Positions 25,497-33,978 of a stretch of DNA of 64,000 bases are shown one piece after another. The stretch is from the NCBI RefSeq assembly GCF_020782245.1, contig NZ_JAJGNP010000002.1, forward strand, positions 186,001 through 250,000. Reading direction: 5' to 3'. This DNA comes from Sphingobium soli (GTDB lineage Bacteria > Pseudomonadota > Alphaproteobacteria > Sphingomonadales > Sphingomonadaceae). Each line of letters opens with the position of its first letter. The stretch's first letter is position 1. The position numbers and the translations under genes are program-made. The notes under the pieces were generated by a model that was not told where the DNA came from, did no database searches, and saw only the letters and a program-made list of their open reading frames with translations.

Positions 25497-26870
25497 TTAC
25501 TGGTGGGGCAACAGGTGGAGCCGCTCGCGCAGCGTCCAGCGCGCGACCAGCAACACCGCTGCGGCGCCAAGCCCGCTTGCCAGGCCAAGCCAGATGCCGA
25601 CGCCCTGCAGCCCGAACGGGAAAGCAAGCAGCGTCCCGACGCCGATCCCCACCACCCAGTACCCGATCAGCGCAAAGACCATTGGCACGCGCGTGTCCTG
25701 GACGCCACGCAAGACGCCCGCGCCCACCGCCTGCGCGGCGTCGGCCAGCTGAAACAGGGCGGCGACGGCCAGGAAGCTGACGGCCAGACTGACCGTGCGC
25801 GCATTGGCCGGATCCGCCAGATCGAGAAAGGCGGAGACCAGGGTGCGCGGTATCAGGATAAGCAGAGCCGCCGCGCAAAAGGCAAAGCCGGTGCCGATGC
25901 CCAGCGCCAGCCAGCCCGAGCGCCCGACGCCGGCGCGGTCGCCGCGTCCATAGGCGATGCCCACCCGCACGGTCGCGGCCTGACCAATGCCCATCGGCAC
26001 CATGAAGACAAGCGCGGCGATCTGGATCGCGACCGCATGGGCGGCCAGCGAATCCCGGCCGATCAGTCCCATCAGGAAGGCCGAGGCATTGAAGACGCTA
26101 GTTTCAAAGCCCAGCGTGATGGCGATGGGCAGGCCCAGCGCCCACACCTGACGATGCCGCTCCCGATCGGCGGACCAGAAACGGCCGATCAGCCGATAGC
26201 GCCGGAAACGCCGGTCGATCAGGATCACGGCCAGCAGCCCGAAGAACAGGAAGCTGGACGACAGGGTACTGGCCAGCCCGGCTCCAAACAGGCCAAGCGC
26301 GGGCAACCCCAGATGGCCGAAGATCAGCGCCCAGCCTGCCGCGACGTTGAGCGGGATCGCCGCCAGCATGATGACGAGGCCCCAGACCGGCCGTTCCAGC
26401 GCGGCGATGAAGTTGCGCAGCGTCGTGAAGCCCAGGAAGGGGAGCAGCGCCCATTGCAGCCCGCGCATCAATTCGCCTGCGCCGCGCGCGAGATCGGGCT
26501 GCTGCCCCAGCGCCAGCAATATGGCTTCGCAATACCAGAGGATGACCCAGGACGGGATCACGAAGAACAGGGCGGCGCGCAGCGTCTGGTGCACGGTGCG
26601 GCGCACGTCGCGCACGCTATGGCGGCGGCGGCCACGCTCGCTGGCGATCAGGGGCGAGGCGGCCGTGACAAGGCCCATGCCGAAGATCAGCAGGGCATGG
26701 AACAGGTTGATGGCGAGCGCGCCCGCCGCCACGCTTTCCGCGCCCCGCCGGCCGAGCAGCAGCAGGTCGCTGGCGGCAATGGCGGACCAGGCGATGTTGC
26801 CCGCGATCATCGGCAACGCCAGCAGGATGAGCGCACGCGCTTCGGTGCGCCAAGGATGGGTGGATGTCAT
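25497..26870 (-). CDS. MATE-family multidrug efflux protein (NorM-like)
   Basis: A 457-residue membrane protein with 12 predicted spans in two similar halves. The first half opens ALILLALPMIAGNIAWSAI and carries the membrane motif region typical of MATE sodium or proton antiporters that expel cationic drugs. Start ATG 26870 lacks a convincing ribosome-binding site; ATG 26897, nine codons upstream in frame and preceded by GGAG at 11 nt, is an alternative. It follows the DUF808 gene on the same strand by 55 bp. Confidence 0.9.
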   Translation of the reverse strand: MTSTHPWRTEARALILLALPMIAGNIAWSAIAASDLLLLGRRGAESVAAGALAINLFHALLIFGMGLVTAASPLIASERGRRRHSVRDVRRTVHQTLRAALFFVIPSWVILWYCEAILLALGQQPDLARGAGELMRGLQWALLPFLGFTTLRNFIAALERPVWGLVIMLAAIPLNVAAGWALIFGHLGLPALGLFGAGLASTLSSSFLFFGLLAVILIDRRFRRYRLIGRFWSADRERHRQVWALGLPIAITLGFETSVFNASAFLMGLIGRDSLAAHAVAIQIAALVFMVPMGIGQAATVRVGIAYGRGDRAGVGRSGWLALGIGTGFAFCAAALLILIPRTLVSAFLDLADPANARTVSLAVSFLAVAALFQLADAAQAVGAGVLRGVQDTRVPMVFALIGYWVVGIGVGTLLAFPFGLQGVGIWLGLASGLGAAAVLLVARWTLRERLHLLPHQ

Positions 26871-26925
26871 GACAAATTTTGGCGAAGAGGCGCGCATCTT
26901 CGCTCACGCTCCGAAAATTGTGGCT

Positions 26926-27855
26926 TTAATGCTTTTTGAACAGGTGCAGCACAGCGACGATGAGGCCGCCCACCACCAGCCCGACGATCGCACCGCCAAT
27001 GACGTTGACGATCCAGTCGGCCGCTGCGCCGATCGCGGGCAGGGCCTGCGCCGCTGAGGCCGCCAGATGATGGATGGCGCCAGGCACCAGATCCAGGTGG
27101 AATTCGTGCAGGCCATGGACGATGAGGCCGCCGCCGACCCACAGCATCGCGGCGGTGCCAACGACGCTCAGCACCGACATCAGTACGGGCATCGCCTTGA
27201 CGAGGCCCCGACCCAGCGCCTGCGTGGCGGCTGATGACCGCTGCGCCAGGTGGAGGCCGATATCGTCCATCTTCACGATAAGCCCGACCACGCCATAAAC
27301 GCCAGCCGTGATCAGCAAGGCGACGACGACAAGGACAACAGCCTGTTCCCAGATCGGCTCGCTCGCCACCGTGCCGAGTGAGATGGCCATGATCTCACCT
27401 GACAGGATGAAATCGGTGCGGATGGCGCTGGACACCTTCTGCTGTTCCAGTTCGGCGGAATTGTGCGTCTGAATCGCCTCTTGCGCGACGTCATGGCCCT
27501 TGCCCATCGCCTCGATCAGCTTTTCGACGGCTTCGAAGCAGAGGAAAGCGCCGCCCGCCATCAGCAGCGGCGGCAGCAGCCAGGGCGCAAAGGCCGACAG
27601 CAGCAGCGCAGCCGGCAGCAGGAAGAGCAATTTGTTGCGGAGCGACCCCTTGGCGATCTGCCAGATGATCGGCAATTCGCGCTCGGGACTGAGGCCCATG
27701 ACATAATTGGGGGTGACGGCCGTGTCGTCAATGACGACGCCCGCCGCCTTGGAACCTGCCCGGCCTGCCGCGCCGGCGACGTCGTCGAGCGAGGTGGCGG
27801 CCAGCTTGGCGATGCCCGCCACATCATCGAGCAGCGCAATCAAACCCGAAGGCAT
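26926..27855 (-). CDS. DUF808 family membrane protein (YedI-like)
   Basis: A 309-residue protein with the DUF808 start MPSGLIALLDDVAGIAKLAA and a motif DDTAVTPNYVMGL. Several membrane spans follow (around 85-115, 165-190, 225-250, 275-305). The family is widespread and its function is unknown. The MATE gene follows on the same strand. Confidence 0.9.
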   Translation of the reverse strand: MPSGLIALLDDVAGIAKLAATSLDDVAGAAGRAGSKAAGVVIDDTAVTPNYVMGLSPERELPIIWQIAKGSLRNKLLFLLPAALLLSAFAPWLLPPLLMAGGAFLCFEAVEKLIEAMGKGHDVAQEAIQTHNSAELEQQKVSSAIRTDFILSGEIMAISLGTVASEPIWEQAVVLVVVALLITAGVYGVVGLIVKMDDIGLHLAQRSSAATQALGRGLVKAMPVLMSVLSVVGTAAMLWVGGGLIVHGLHEFHLDLVPGAIHHLAASAAQALPAIGAAADWIVNVIGGAIVGLVVGGLIVAVLHLFKKH

Positions 27856-27961
27856 GATGGAAAATCCCCTGTTGCAGGCGGCAAAGGCACCGCCTGTCCG
27901 GTCGCTCCCTTACCGGGCGCTGATCAGGGGAGCAATGGGCCTCATGCGTCGAAACCCCGAG

Positions 27962-28186
27962 TCAGAAATTGCCCGGCGGATCGCTGGCGGGAAAGCTTTC
28001 GTCCGCCTGTTCATCGACCTTGTCCCAGCTTGGCTCGCCGCCTTGCGGTCCAGCGTCGCGCACGACGCCGGATGATCCGACCGGGCCGCGATCATCGGCC
28101 TCTCCGCCGCCCATCCAGTCGCGCCATCCCTTGACCGCGAAATAGCCCAGGCCCGTGACGATCCCCAGCTTCAAAAGCCCCTTCAT
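27962..28186 (-). CDS. Small membrane-anchored protein with acidic SFPASDPP tail
   Basis: A 74-residue protein with a short hydrophobic N-terminus (KLGIVTGLGYFAVKGW), a glycine-rich acidic middle and the C-terminal pattern DEQADESFPASDPPGNF, a motif seen at the end of several small alphaproteobacterial proteins of unknown function. Its start overlaps the stop of the next upstream gene as ATGA, so both are cotranslated. Function unknown. Confidence 0.65.
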   Translation of the reverse strand: MKGLLKLGIVTGLGYFAVKGWRDWMGGGEADDRGPVGSSGVVRDAGPQGGEPSWDKVDEQADESFPASDPPGNF

Positions 28187-28515
28187 GATGGTGTCTCCTG
28201 CTTTTTATGAAGATGAACCCAGTCCGCGCGGTCATGGCTGACCGCATCGGGCGTCAGTTGCATGTCCCCTTCTTCGTCGGTCCCCAATGGCGGCTCGGTT
28301 TCCGGCGCCGTCTGTGCCAGCGACCAGCGGTCGCGCAGCGCGGCCTCGATCATCGCGCCCCAGGCGGATGCATCGCCCGCTTCGCGCATGGCGGCGTCGG
28401 GTTCCTTGAGGATAGCCAGGATGCTCGCGGCGTCCTCCACGCGAGCGGGCCAATGGTCGGGCTGATCCGCCGCCAGGTGACGCGCCAGTCTTTCGATAAG
28501 GGAACGGTTTTCCAT
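28183..28515 (-). CDS. Small soluble protein of unknown function
   Basis: A 110-residue acidic protein (RLARHLAADQPDHWP...AILKEPDAAMREAGD...AALRDRWSLA) that looks helical, with a disordered acidic C-terminal third. It forms a two-gene unit with the small membrane-anchored protein downstream (four-base overlap). I do not recognise the family. Confidence 0.6.
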   Translation of the reverse strand: MENRSLIERLARHLAADQPDHWPARVEDAASILAILKEPDAAMREAGDASAWGAMIEAALRDRWSLAQTAPETEPPLGTDEEGDMQLTPDAVSHDRADWVHLHKKQETPS

Positions 28516-28641
28516 GGCTGTCGAACGCCCGGCCGCATGGGCCGTTCCGGATTTCGTTTCGCCTGCGCGACTTAATGTCGGCGGAAAGGCATGGCGTCTA
28601 ACCTGTCTTGCTTTTTGCGGATCGCGTCAGGACCGGACAAC

Positions 28642-28671
28642 AAAAAAGCCGCCCGTCGCCGGGCGGCTCTT
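28642..28671 (-). terminator. Terminator of the rpsF-rpsR-rplI operon
   Basis: A 9-bp perfect stem (28647-28655 with 28660-28668, AGCCGCCCG/CGGGCGGCT) with a TCGC loop is followed on the minus strand by TTTTTTG, 27 nt after the rplI stop. Confidence 0.88.
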
Positions 28672-28694
28672 TCGTTTGGATCCTGCAAGGAAAC

Positions 28695-29297
28695 TCAGGC
28701 TTCGTCTTCGGCCGGGGTTTCTTCTTCGGTGTCCGCGGCGATTTCGCCGGGCTCCGCATTGGGATCATAGTCTTCGGTGAAGCCGGCCTCGTCCTTTTCG
28801 AACATTTCGGCCATCACGTCGACACCCTGCGCCTGCAGTTCGGCCTCTTCAGGCGACCGCGCGACGTTGACGGTGACCGTCACGGCGACTTCGGGGTGCA
28901 GCGCGACCTTAACGTCGAACACGCCCAGCGTCTTGATCGGGCGTTCCAGCACGACCATTGCCTTGGTCACATTGGTGACGCCGTCGGCGTGCAGCGCGTC
29001 CACCACGTCGCGGACCGCGACCGACCCATAAAGCTGGCCGGAGTTGGACGACTGGCGGATGAGCACGATCTGCTTGCCGTTGACACCTTCGGCCGCCTTT
29101 TCAGCGTCGCCACGACGGGCGGCGTTTTCGGCTTCGATGCGGGCGCGGTTGGCTTCGAACACCGCCTTGTTGGCGTTGTTGGAGCGCAGGGCCTTCTTGT
29201 TGGGCAGCAGGAAGTTACGCGCATAACCGTCCTTGACGGTTACGACGTCGCCGATCGCGCCCAGCTTCTCGATGCGTTCGAGGAGAATGATTTCCAT
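28695..29297 (-). CDS. rplI: 50S ribosomal protein L9
   Basis: A 200-residue L9. The N-terminal domain MEIILLERIEKLGAIGDVVTVKDGYARNFLLP is intact, followed by the long connecting helix and C-terminal domain. The last 45 residues are an acidic extension (Glu/Asp/Ala-rich), making it longer than the 149 residues of E. coli L9, as is usual in sphingomonads. It is the third gene of the S6-S18-L9 operon, 13 nt after rpsR, and is followed by a strong terminator. Confidence 0.97.
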   Translation of the reverse strand: MEIILLERIEKLGAIGDVVTVKDGYARNFLLPNKKALRSNNANKAVFEANRARIEAENAARRGDAEKAAEGVNGKQIVLIRQSSNSGQLYGSVAVRDVVDALHADGVTNVTKAMVVLERPIKTLGVFDVKVALHPEVAVTVTVNVARSPEEAELQAQGVDVMAEMFEKDEAGFTEDYDPNAEPGEIAADTEEETPAEDEA

Positions 29298-29310
29298 GGG
29301 TCTTTCTCCC

Positions 29311-29535
29311 TTACTTCACGATGTAGGGCAGCAGGCCCAGATGACGGGCGCGCTTGATGGCCGAAGCCAGCTCGCGCTGCTTCTTGGCCGAAACGGCGGT
29401 GATGCGGCTGGGGACGATCTTGCCGCGCTCGGACACGAAGCCCTGAAGCAGACGGACGTCCTTATAATCGATCTTCGGCGCATCCTTGGCGGCGAAGGGG
29501 CAGCTCTTGCGGCGGCGGAAAAACGGGCGTGCCAT
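29311..29535 (-). CDS. rpsR: 30S ribosomal protein S18
   Basis: A 74-residue protein with [14 protein letters not shown] at the start and the core [18 protein letters not shown]...[22 protein letters not shown]. It forms a dimer with S6 on the platform of the small subunit. It lies between rpsF and rplI with 13-nt gaps on both sides. Confidence 0.97.
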   Translation of the reverse strand: MARPFFRRRKSCPFAAKDAPKIDYKDVRLLQGFVSERGKIVPSRITAVSAKKQRELASAIKRARHLGLLPYIVK

Positions 29536-29548
29536 GATCTAGATCTCC

Positions 29549-29974
29549 TTATTCGCCAGCGTTCGCGTCTTCGCGCTCGCGGCGCGGGCCACGATCGCCA
29601 TCACGGCCGCCACGGTCGCCGCGCGACCCGCGGTCGCCACGATCCGAGCGTTCCTGCTTGCGCATCATCACCGACGGGCCGGTTTCCAGCTCGTCCACCT
29701 TGACGGTCATGTAGCGGATGATGTCTTCGTTGATCTGGGTCTGGCGCTCCAGTTCCGCGACGACGCCGGCAGGGGCGTCGATGTTCAGCATCACATAATG
29801 CGCCTTGCGATTCTTGGCGATCTTGTAGGCCAGGCTGCGCAGGCCCCAGGTTTCAACCTTGGTAACCTTGCCGTCCATGTCCTCGACGATCTTGGTGGCG
29901 GTTTCCGCCAAAGCGTCGACCTGCGCCTGTGCCAGATCCTGGCGCGCAAGGAAGACGTGCTCATAAAGAGCCAT
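29549..29974 (-). CDS. rpsF: 30S ribosomal protein S6
   Basis: A 141-residue S6 with the usual fold ([20 protein letters not shown]..., [23 protein letters not shown]). The last 35 or so residues are a charged Arg/Asp/Gly-rich tail of repeated RGDRG units, a disordered extension. It binds S18 and 16S rRNA. It is the first gene of the operon; the promoter is at 30099-30126, leaving a leader of about 120 nt. Confidence 0.97.
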   Translation of the reverse strand: MALYEHVFLARQDLAQAQVDALAETATKIVEDMDGKVTKVETWGLRSLAYKIAKNRKAHYVMLNIDAPAGVVAELERQTQINEDIIRYMTVKVDELETGPSVMMRKQERSDRGDRGSRGDRGGRDGDRGPRREREDANAGE

Positions 29975-30098
29975 GTCATTGCCTCATCTGTTGGCCGATC
30001 GCTGACGCCCACCCCATGTGGAACGCCCCTCCGGCTGTCGTCTCAACTGCATTCACTCCCGCAGGGCCGAGTCACCCCGGTCCTGTTGGAAGCGGCGC

Positions 30099-30126
30099 CT
30101 ATGACGCAAAGGCCGGGGAAAGGCAA
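30099..30126 (-). promoter_or_regulatory. Promoter of the rpsF operon
   Basis: On the minus strand TTGCCT (30121-30126), 16 bp and TCATAG (30099-30104) are followed by GCGCCGCTTC. From the -10 box on, the sequence is the same as before rpsD for 15 bases or more. Confidence 0.6.
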
Positions 30127-30237
30127 GGCGCGTTTGTGCAGCATGATCCTGCCAGAAGCCGTTCGTTCCGAATAGCGAGCGCGCTTGTGGAAATGGCGTA
30201 TCGAGGGATAGATTGGCGTGCGACCCGGCGATACGGG

Positions 30238-30274
30238 TCTTCGATACGCTCGGCCCCTATTCAGGGCGAACGGG
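30238..30274. repeat. Palindromic intergenic repeat, partial copy
   Basis: TCTTCGATACGCTCGG on the left and CAGGGCGAACGG on the right resemble the right-hand arms of the repeats at 8176-8253 and 49842-49903. It lies 18 nt before the permease start, so it would be in its leader. Confidence 0.5.
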
Positions 30275-30291
30275 AGGGGAGCAGAAAATCC

Positions 30292-31692
30292 ATGCCAATC
30301 GCGATCGCCGCCCTGTCCCTCATCCTGCTGATGATTGCGGCCTATCGCGGCATGAGCGTCATCGTCATGGCGCCGTTACTCGCCATGCTGGCGGTGCTGC
30401 TGACGGACCCGGCCGCTGTGCCGGCGGCCTTTTCGGGCCTGTTCATGGAAAAGGCGGCGAGTTTCCTGAAGCTCTATTTTCCCGTCTTCCTGCTCGGCGC
30501 GCTGTTCGGCAAGCTGGTGGAAATTTCCGGCTTTTCCCGCGCGATTGTGACGGCGGTGATCGGATTCATCGGGGCAGGGCGCGCCATTCCGGCGATCATG
30601 ATCGTCACCGCCCTGCTGACCTATGGCGGCGTTTCGGTGTTCGTTGCAGTGTTCGCGGTCTATCCTTTCGCAGCCGAAATGTTTCGCCGGGCCGATATTC
30701 CCAAGCGCCTGATCCCCGCCACGATCGGCCTGGGGGCGTTGACCTTCACCATGGATGCGTTGCCGGGCACGCCGCAGATCCAGAACATCATTCCCGCCAG
30801 CTTTTTCGGCACGACGGCCTGGGCCGCGCCGATCCTGGGGCTGATCGGATCAGCCTGCATCATCACGGCGGGCCTTGCCTATCTGGGCTGGCGGCGGCGC
30901 AGCCTGATGGCGGTGGGGGAGGGCTATGGCGCGCCCAGCCATCTCGTCAATGAACCCGACCAGCAGGACGCGGGCGCGACCATTCACCCGCTGATCGCGC
31001 TGCTGCCGCTGCTGGTCGTGGGTGTCGGCAATTTGCTGCTCACCATGGCGATCCCGCGCTGGGCAGGGGGCAAGGCGGTGACGTTGGCGCTTCCCGGCAT
31101 GGCCGATCCGGTGTCGGTTCAGGTCGCGCAGATGGCGGCGCTATGGGCTGTCGAAGGGGCGCTTTTGCTGGGGATCGGCACGATTCTGCTCTTCGCCTTT
31201 CGCCCCGTCGCGCAACGCTTTGCCGGCGGATCCAAGGCTGCCGTCGGCGGCGCGCTGCTGGCGGGCATGAACACGGCGGTGGAATATGGGTTCGGCGCTG
31301 TTATCGCCGCGCTGCCGGGCTTCCTGATGGTCAAGGAAGCACTGCGTGCGATCCCCAACCCGTTGGTCAATGAAGCCATCACCGTGACGTCGCTTGCCGG
31401 CATCACCGGGTCGGCGTCCGGCGGCCTGTCGATCGCGCTGGCGGCGATGGCCGACCAGTTCGCGGCAGCGGGCGACGCGGCCGGCATCCCGCGCGAAGTG
31501 CTGCATCGCGTCGCCTCCATGGCGTCGGGCGGGATGGACAGTTTGCCGCACAATGGCGCGGTCATCACGTTGCTGGCCGTCACCGGCCTGACCCATCGTC
31601 AGGCCTATAAGGATATTTTCGCGTTGACGGTGATCAAGACGATGACGGTCTTTGTCGTCATCGCCGTCTATTATCTGACCGGGCTGGTCTAG
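30292..31692 (+). CDS. GntP-family gluconate/organic-acid:proton symporter
   Basis: A 466-residue permease of the GntP family with 12-14 predicted spans and hallmark stretches LTYGGVSVFVAVFAVYPFA and ITGSASGGLSIALAAM...SMASGGMDSLPHNGAVI. It imports gluconate or related hydroxy acids, perhaps beta-hydroxybutyrate. Start ATG 30292 follows GGAGGGGAG at normal distance. Its stop TAG is shared in the palindrome CTAG with the stop of the convergent BLUF gene. No catabolic enzyme for gluconate is adjacent. Confidence 0.9.
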   Translation: MPIAIAALSLILLMIAAYRGMSVIVMAPLLAMLAVLLTDPAAVPAAFSGLFMEKAASFLKLYFPVFLLGALFGKLVEISGFSRAIVTAVIGFIGAGRAIPAIMIVTALLTYGGVSVFVAVFAVYPFAAEMFRRADIPKRLIPATIGLGALTFTMDALPGTPQIQNIIPASFFGTTAWAAPILGLIGSACIITAGLAYLGWRRRSLMAVGEGYGAPSHLVNEPDQQDAGATIHPLIALLPLLVVGVGNLLLTMAIPRWAGGKAVTLALPGMADPVSVQVAQMAALWAVEGALLLGIGTILLFAFRPVAQRFAGGSKAAVGGALLAGMNTAVEYGFGAVIAALPGFLMVKEALRAIPNPLVNEAITVTSLAGITGSASGGLSIALAAMADQFAAAGDAAGIPREVLHRVASMASGGMDSLPHNGAVITLLAVTGLTHRQAYKDIFALTVIKTMTVFVVIAVYYLTGLV

Positions 31693-32090
31693 CCCCGGTG
31701 CATTTCGGCCGATCCGATGAAATGCGCCCGGGTCGACGGCCCGGCATGGTCCAGCAGCTTTGCTACCTTGTCCTTTAGGGCCGAGGCGGGCTGAAAAGGA
31801 TCATCATAGGCCATGCCCCATTCGCCAAATTCGCGCGCGTCGATCGACGCGTCGCGCAATTTGACGATCGCATTGTGCCGGCCATCGCGCGTGATGCGCT
31901 GGTAGATGCGCTCGACGGCATCCTTGGGACCTTCCAGGACCTGGAGGAAGCGTTTGCTGTTGAACAAGAGCAGGCCGGTGACGCCATCGACGCGATTGCG
32001 ATCCTCCGCATCCTTGGCGATGGCGGCGCATTGCGTGGCCGAAACCGGCCCGGTCGCGCTGCTGATATACATGATCTGATGCAAGGACAT
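31689..32090 (-). CDS. Stand-alone BLUF blue-light photoreceptor
   Basis: A 133-residue protein made of one BLUF domain that binds FAD and a short C-terminal helix pair. The photochemical residues are all present: Y8, N32, Q50, W91 and M93. They correspond to AppA Y21, N45, Q63, W104 and M106 with one constant offset of 13. No enzyme output domain is attached, so it must act through a partner protein. The gene is convergent with the GntP-type gene, sharing CTAG as both stops. The partner is not evident in the neighbourhood. Confidence 0.93.
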   Translation of the reverse strand: MSLHQIMYISSATGPVSATQCAAIAKDAEDRNRVDGVTGLLLFNSKRFLQVLEGPKDAVERIYQRITRDGRHNAIVKLRDASIDAREFGEWGMAYDDPFQPASALKDKVAKLLDHAGPSTRAHFIGSAEMHRG

Positions 32091-32171
32091 GACCCAATCT
32101 CGTGAAAATGGCCCCCCGACCGGCCCGCAATTAAGCGGAAAACCCTTAAAGATCAGTATTTGACTTCGATC

Positions 32172-32206
32172 AGCAAAAAGCCCGGAGGCTGGGGCCTCCG
32201 GGCTTT
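32172..32206 (-). terminator. Terminator downstream of the RcnB-like gene
   Basis: A 13-bp perfect stem (32177-32189 with 32194-32206, AAAGCCCGGAGGC/GCCTCCGGGCTTT) with loop TGGG ends in T-rich sequence on the minus strand, 26 nt after the stop at 32232. It separates this gene from the BLUF gene. Confidence 0.88.
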
Positions 32207-32231
32207 CAAAAGGATGAGGATAATGTAGGGG

Positions 32232-32603
32232 TTAACGAATAACGCTGCCCACCACCGCGCCGATGATGCCGCTGGTGATGGCGATCAGGACGGCGTCATT
32301 GCCCGAGCGCACCCACTGATACCCGCGCGGCGGAGCGCTCAACCGATAATCGCGATAGTTGTTCACGACGCGATAATGGGTGGCATAGCGGCGGTCGAAA
32401 CGCTGACCCTTCGCCCAGCGGCGGGCGGGCGTTGCCTTGCGGACTGTGGTCTTCTGCTTCACGACCGTGCGGCCGTGCGGCCTGTGCTTGACGACGGTGC
32501 GGGTCACTTCCTGCCGGTGCGGCGCCGCCTGCGCCTGAGCGGTGACGACGGGGCTGGCGACCAGCGTGGTGGTGGCCAGGGTCATGATGATCTTCTTGAA
32601 CAT
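32232..32603 (-). CDS. RcnB-family periplasmic protein
   Basis: A 123-residue exported protein with a signal peptide (about 1-26) and a very basic middle (repeated TVVKHRPHGRTVVKQKTTVRK-type units). The C-terminal RcnB domain is RFDRRYATHYRVVNNYRDYRL...PRGYQWVRSGNDAVLIA, with a final hydrophobic segment. RcnB in E. coli affects nickel/cobalt homeostasis; in alphaproteobacteria the family is large and mostly uncharacterised. It has its own terminator. No rcnA exporter is present. Confidence 0.85.
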   Translation of the reverse strand: MFKKIIMTLATTTLVASPVVTAQAQAAPHRQEVTRTVVKHRPHGRTVVKQKTTVRKATPARRWAKGQRFDRRYATHYRVVNNYRDYRLSAPPRGYQWVRSGNDAVLIAITSGIIGAVVGSVIR

Positions 32604-32772
32604 AGTCTGCTCCTTTGCCTGTGATCGGGCGCCGCGTTCCGGCGTCGAAAACAGATTTAGGAGGCGGTTGTCGCGCGGATGTGTCGTCGGGTGCGCAACT
32701 TTGTCTGAAAATGCAACAAGCTGAATTTAAACCTGAATATCGGTTCATCGGCGGTTATTGACGGCGCTGCGC

Positions 32773-33978
32773 CTACTCGTGGCGCAGCGCGTCGATGGGA
32801 TTGAGAGCGGCGGCGCGGCGTGCCGGGAAATAGCCGAACACAACCCCGATCGCGGCCGAAAAGAGGAAGGCGATAAGATTCACCTTCACGTCGAAGAGGA
32901 ATGGCACCTGCATCAGTGGCGCGATGGCGAGCGACGCGATCAGCGCCAGCAAAAGCCCGATCAGGCCGCCGAGGCACGACAGCACGATGGCTTCGACCAG
33001 AAACTGCATCAGCACTTCGCGCGCGACCGCGCCGATGGCCAGGCGGATGCCGATTTCCCGCGTGCGTTCCGTCACCGACACCAGCATGATGTTCATGATG
33101 CCGATGCCCCCGACCAGCAGGGAGATGGCCGCCACCGCACCGACGATCTGGGTCAGGATGGTAGTGGTGCCAGTCAGCGTGTCGCTGATCTGCTTGGTGT
33201 CGAAGACGTTGAAATTATCTTCGGTGCCCGGTTTGATCTTGCGCCGTTCGCGCATCAATTCCTCCAGGCTGGTCTGGACGGTCGATGTGTCATAGGCATC
33301 ATCGACCGCCACCATGATCTGGCTGACGTCGCGGTCGCCGGTGAAGCGCCGCTGCACGAAGCGGATCGGCATGACGACGACATCGTCCTGATCACCAAAG
33401 CCGCCTTGGCCGCGTGTCGACAGGACGCCGATCACCTGGCAGGACACGCCCTTGATGCGCATGCGCTTGCCCAGCGGGTCATTATTCTGGAACAGGTTGG
33501 TGCGCACGGTATTGCCGATGACGCAGACCGGCTTTCCGGCCTCTTCCTCTTCGGGCATGAACAGCCGTCCGTCGGCGACTTTCCATTGCTGGACTTCGGA
33601 ATAGGCCGATGTGGTGCCATAGACGGTGGTCGACCAGTTATTGCCTTCATAGATGGCGGTGCCGCTCGACTGGACCAGTGGGGCGACCGCGCGCACGCCG
33701 GTCAGCTGGTTCTGGATCGCGGTCAGGTCTGCTTCCTTGAAGTCGGGCGGACGCGGCCCGCCGCCGCCACGACCAAAGCCTTGGCCGGGGCGCAATTGCA
33801 GCACATTGGCGCCCAGCGAGCTGATCTGTTCGCGCACCGCCGCCGTCGCGCCATTGCCCAATGTGACCATGGTCACGACGGCCGCCACGCCGATGATGAT
33901 GCCAAGCGTGGTCAGGAAGCTGCGCAGCTTGTGCCGGTTGATCGCGCGGAAGGCGAGGATGATGGTGGTGCCCAGCAT
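32773..33978 (-). CDS. MacB-like ABC transporter permease (FtsX domain)
   Basis: A 401-residue protein with one N-terminal span (about 20-45), a periplasmic MacB core domain (about 50-270) and three C-terminal spans forming the FtsX domain (VGGIGIMNIMLVSVTERTREIGIR...). With the separate ATPase it forms the mechanotransmission type of ABC transporter that pushes substrate through a periplasmic adaptor and TolC-like channel. A Gly/Arg-rich loop lies near residues 68-78. It is the last gene of a four-gene export operon; its start shares one base with the ATPase stop (TAATG). Confidence 0.93.
   Translation of the reverse strand: MLGTTIILAFRAINRHKLRSFLTTLGIIIGVAAVVTMVTLGNGATAAVREQISSLGANVLQLRPGQGFGRGGGGPRPPDFKEADLTAIQNQLTGVRAVAPLVQSSGTAIYEGNNWSTTVYGTTSAYSEVQQWKVADGRLFMPEEEEAGKPVCVIGNTVRTNLFQNNDPLGKRMRIKGVSCQVIGVLSTRGQGGFGDQDDVVVMPIRFVQRRFTGDRDVSQIMVAVDDAYDTSTVQTSLEELMRERRKIKPGTEDNFNVFDTKQISDTLTGTTTILTQIVGAVAAISLLVGGIGIMNIMLVSVTERTREIGIRLAIGAVAREVLMQFLVEAIVLSCLGGLIGLLLALIASLAIAPLMQVPFLFDVKVNLIAFLFSAAIGVVFGYFPARRAAALNPIDALRHE

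Larger units (their letters stand above)
29975..30291. other. Divergent intergenic region between rpsF and the GntP-type permease
   Basis: Contents: the rpsF leader, the rpsF promoter (30099-30126), and a half copy of the palindromic repeat (30238-30274) just before GGAGGGG and the permease start. I see no gene here. Confidence 0.6.
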
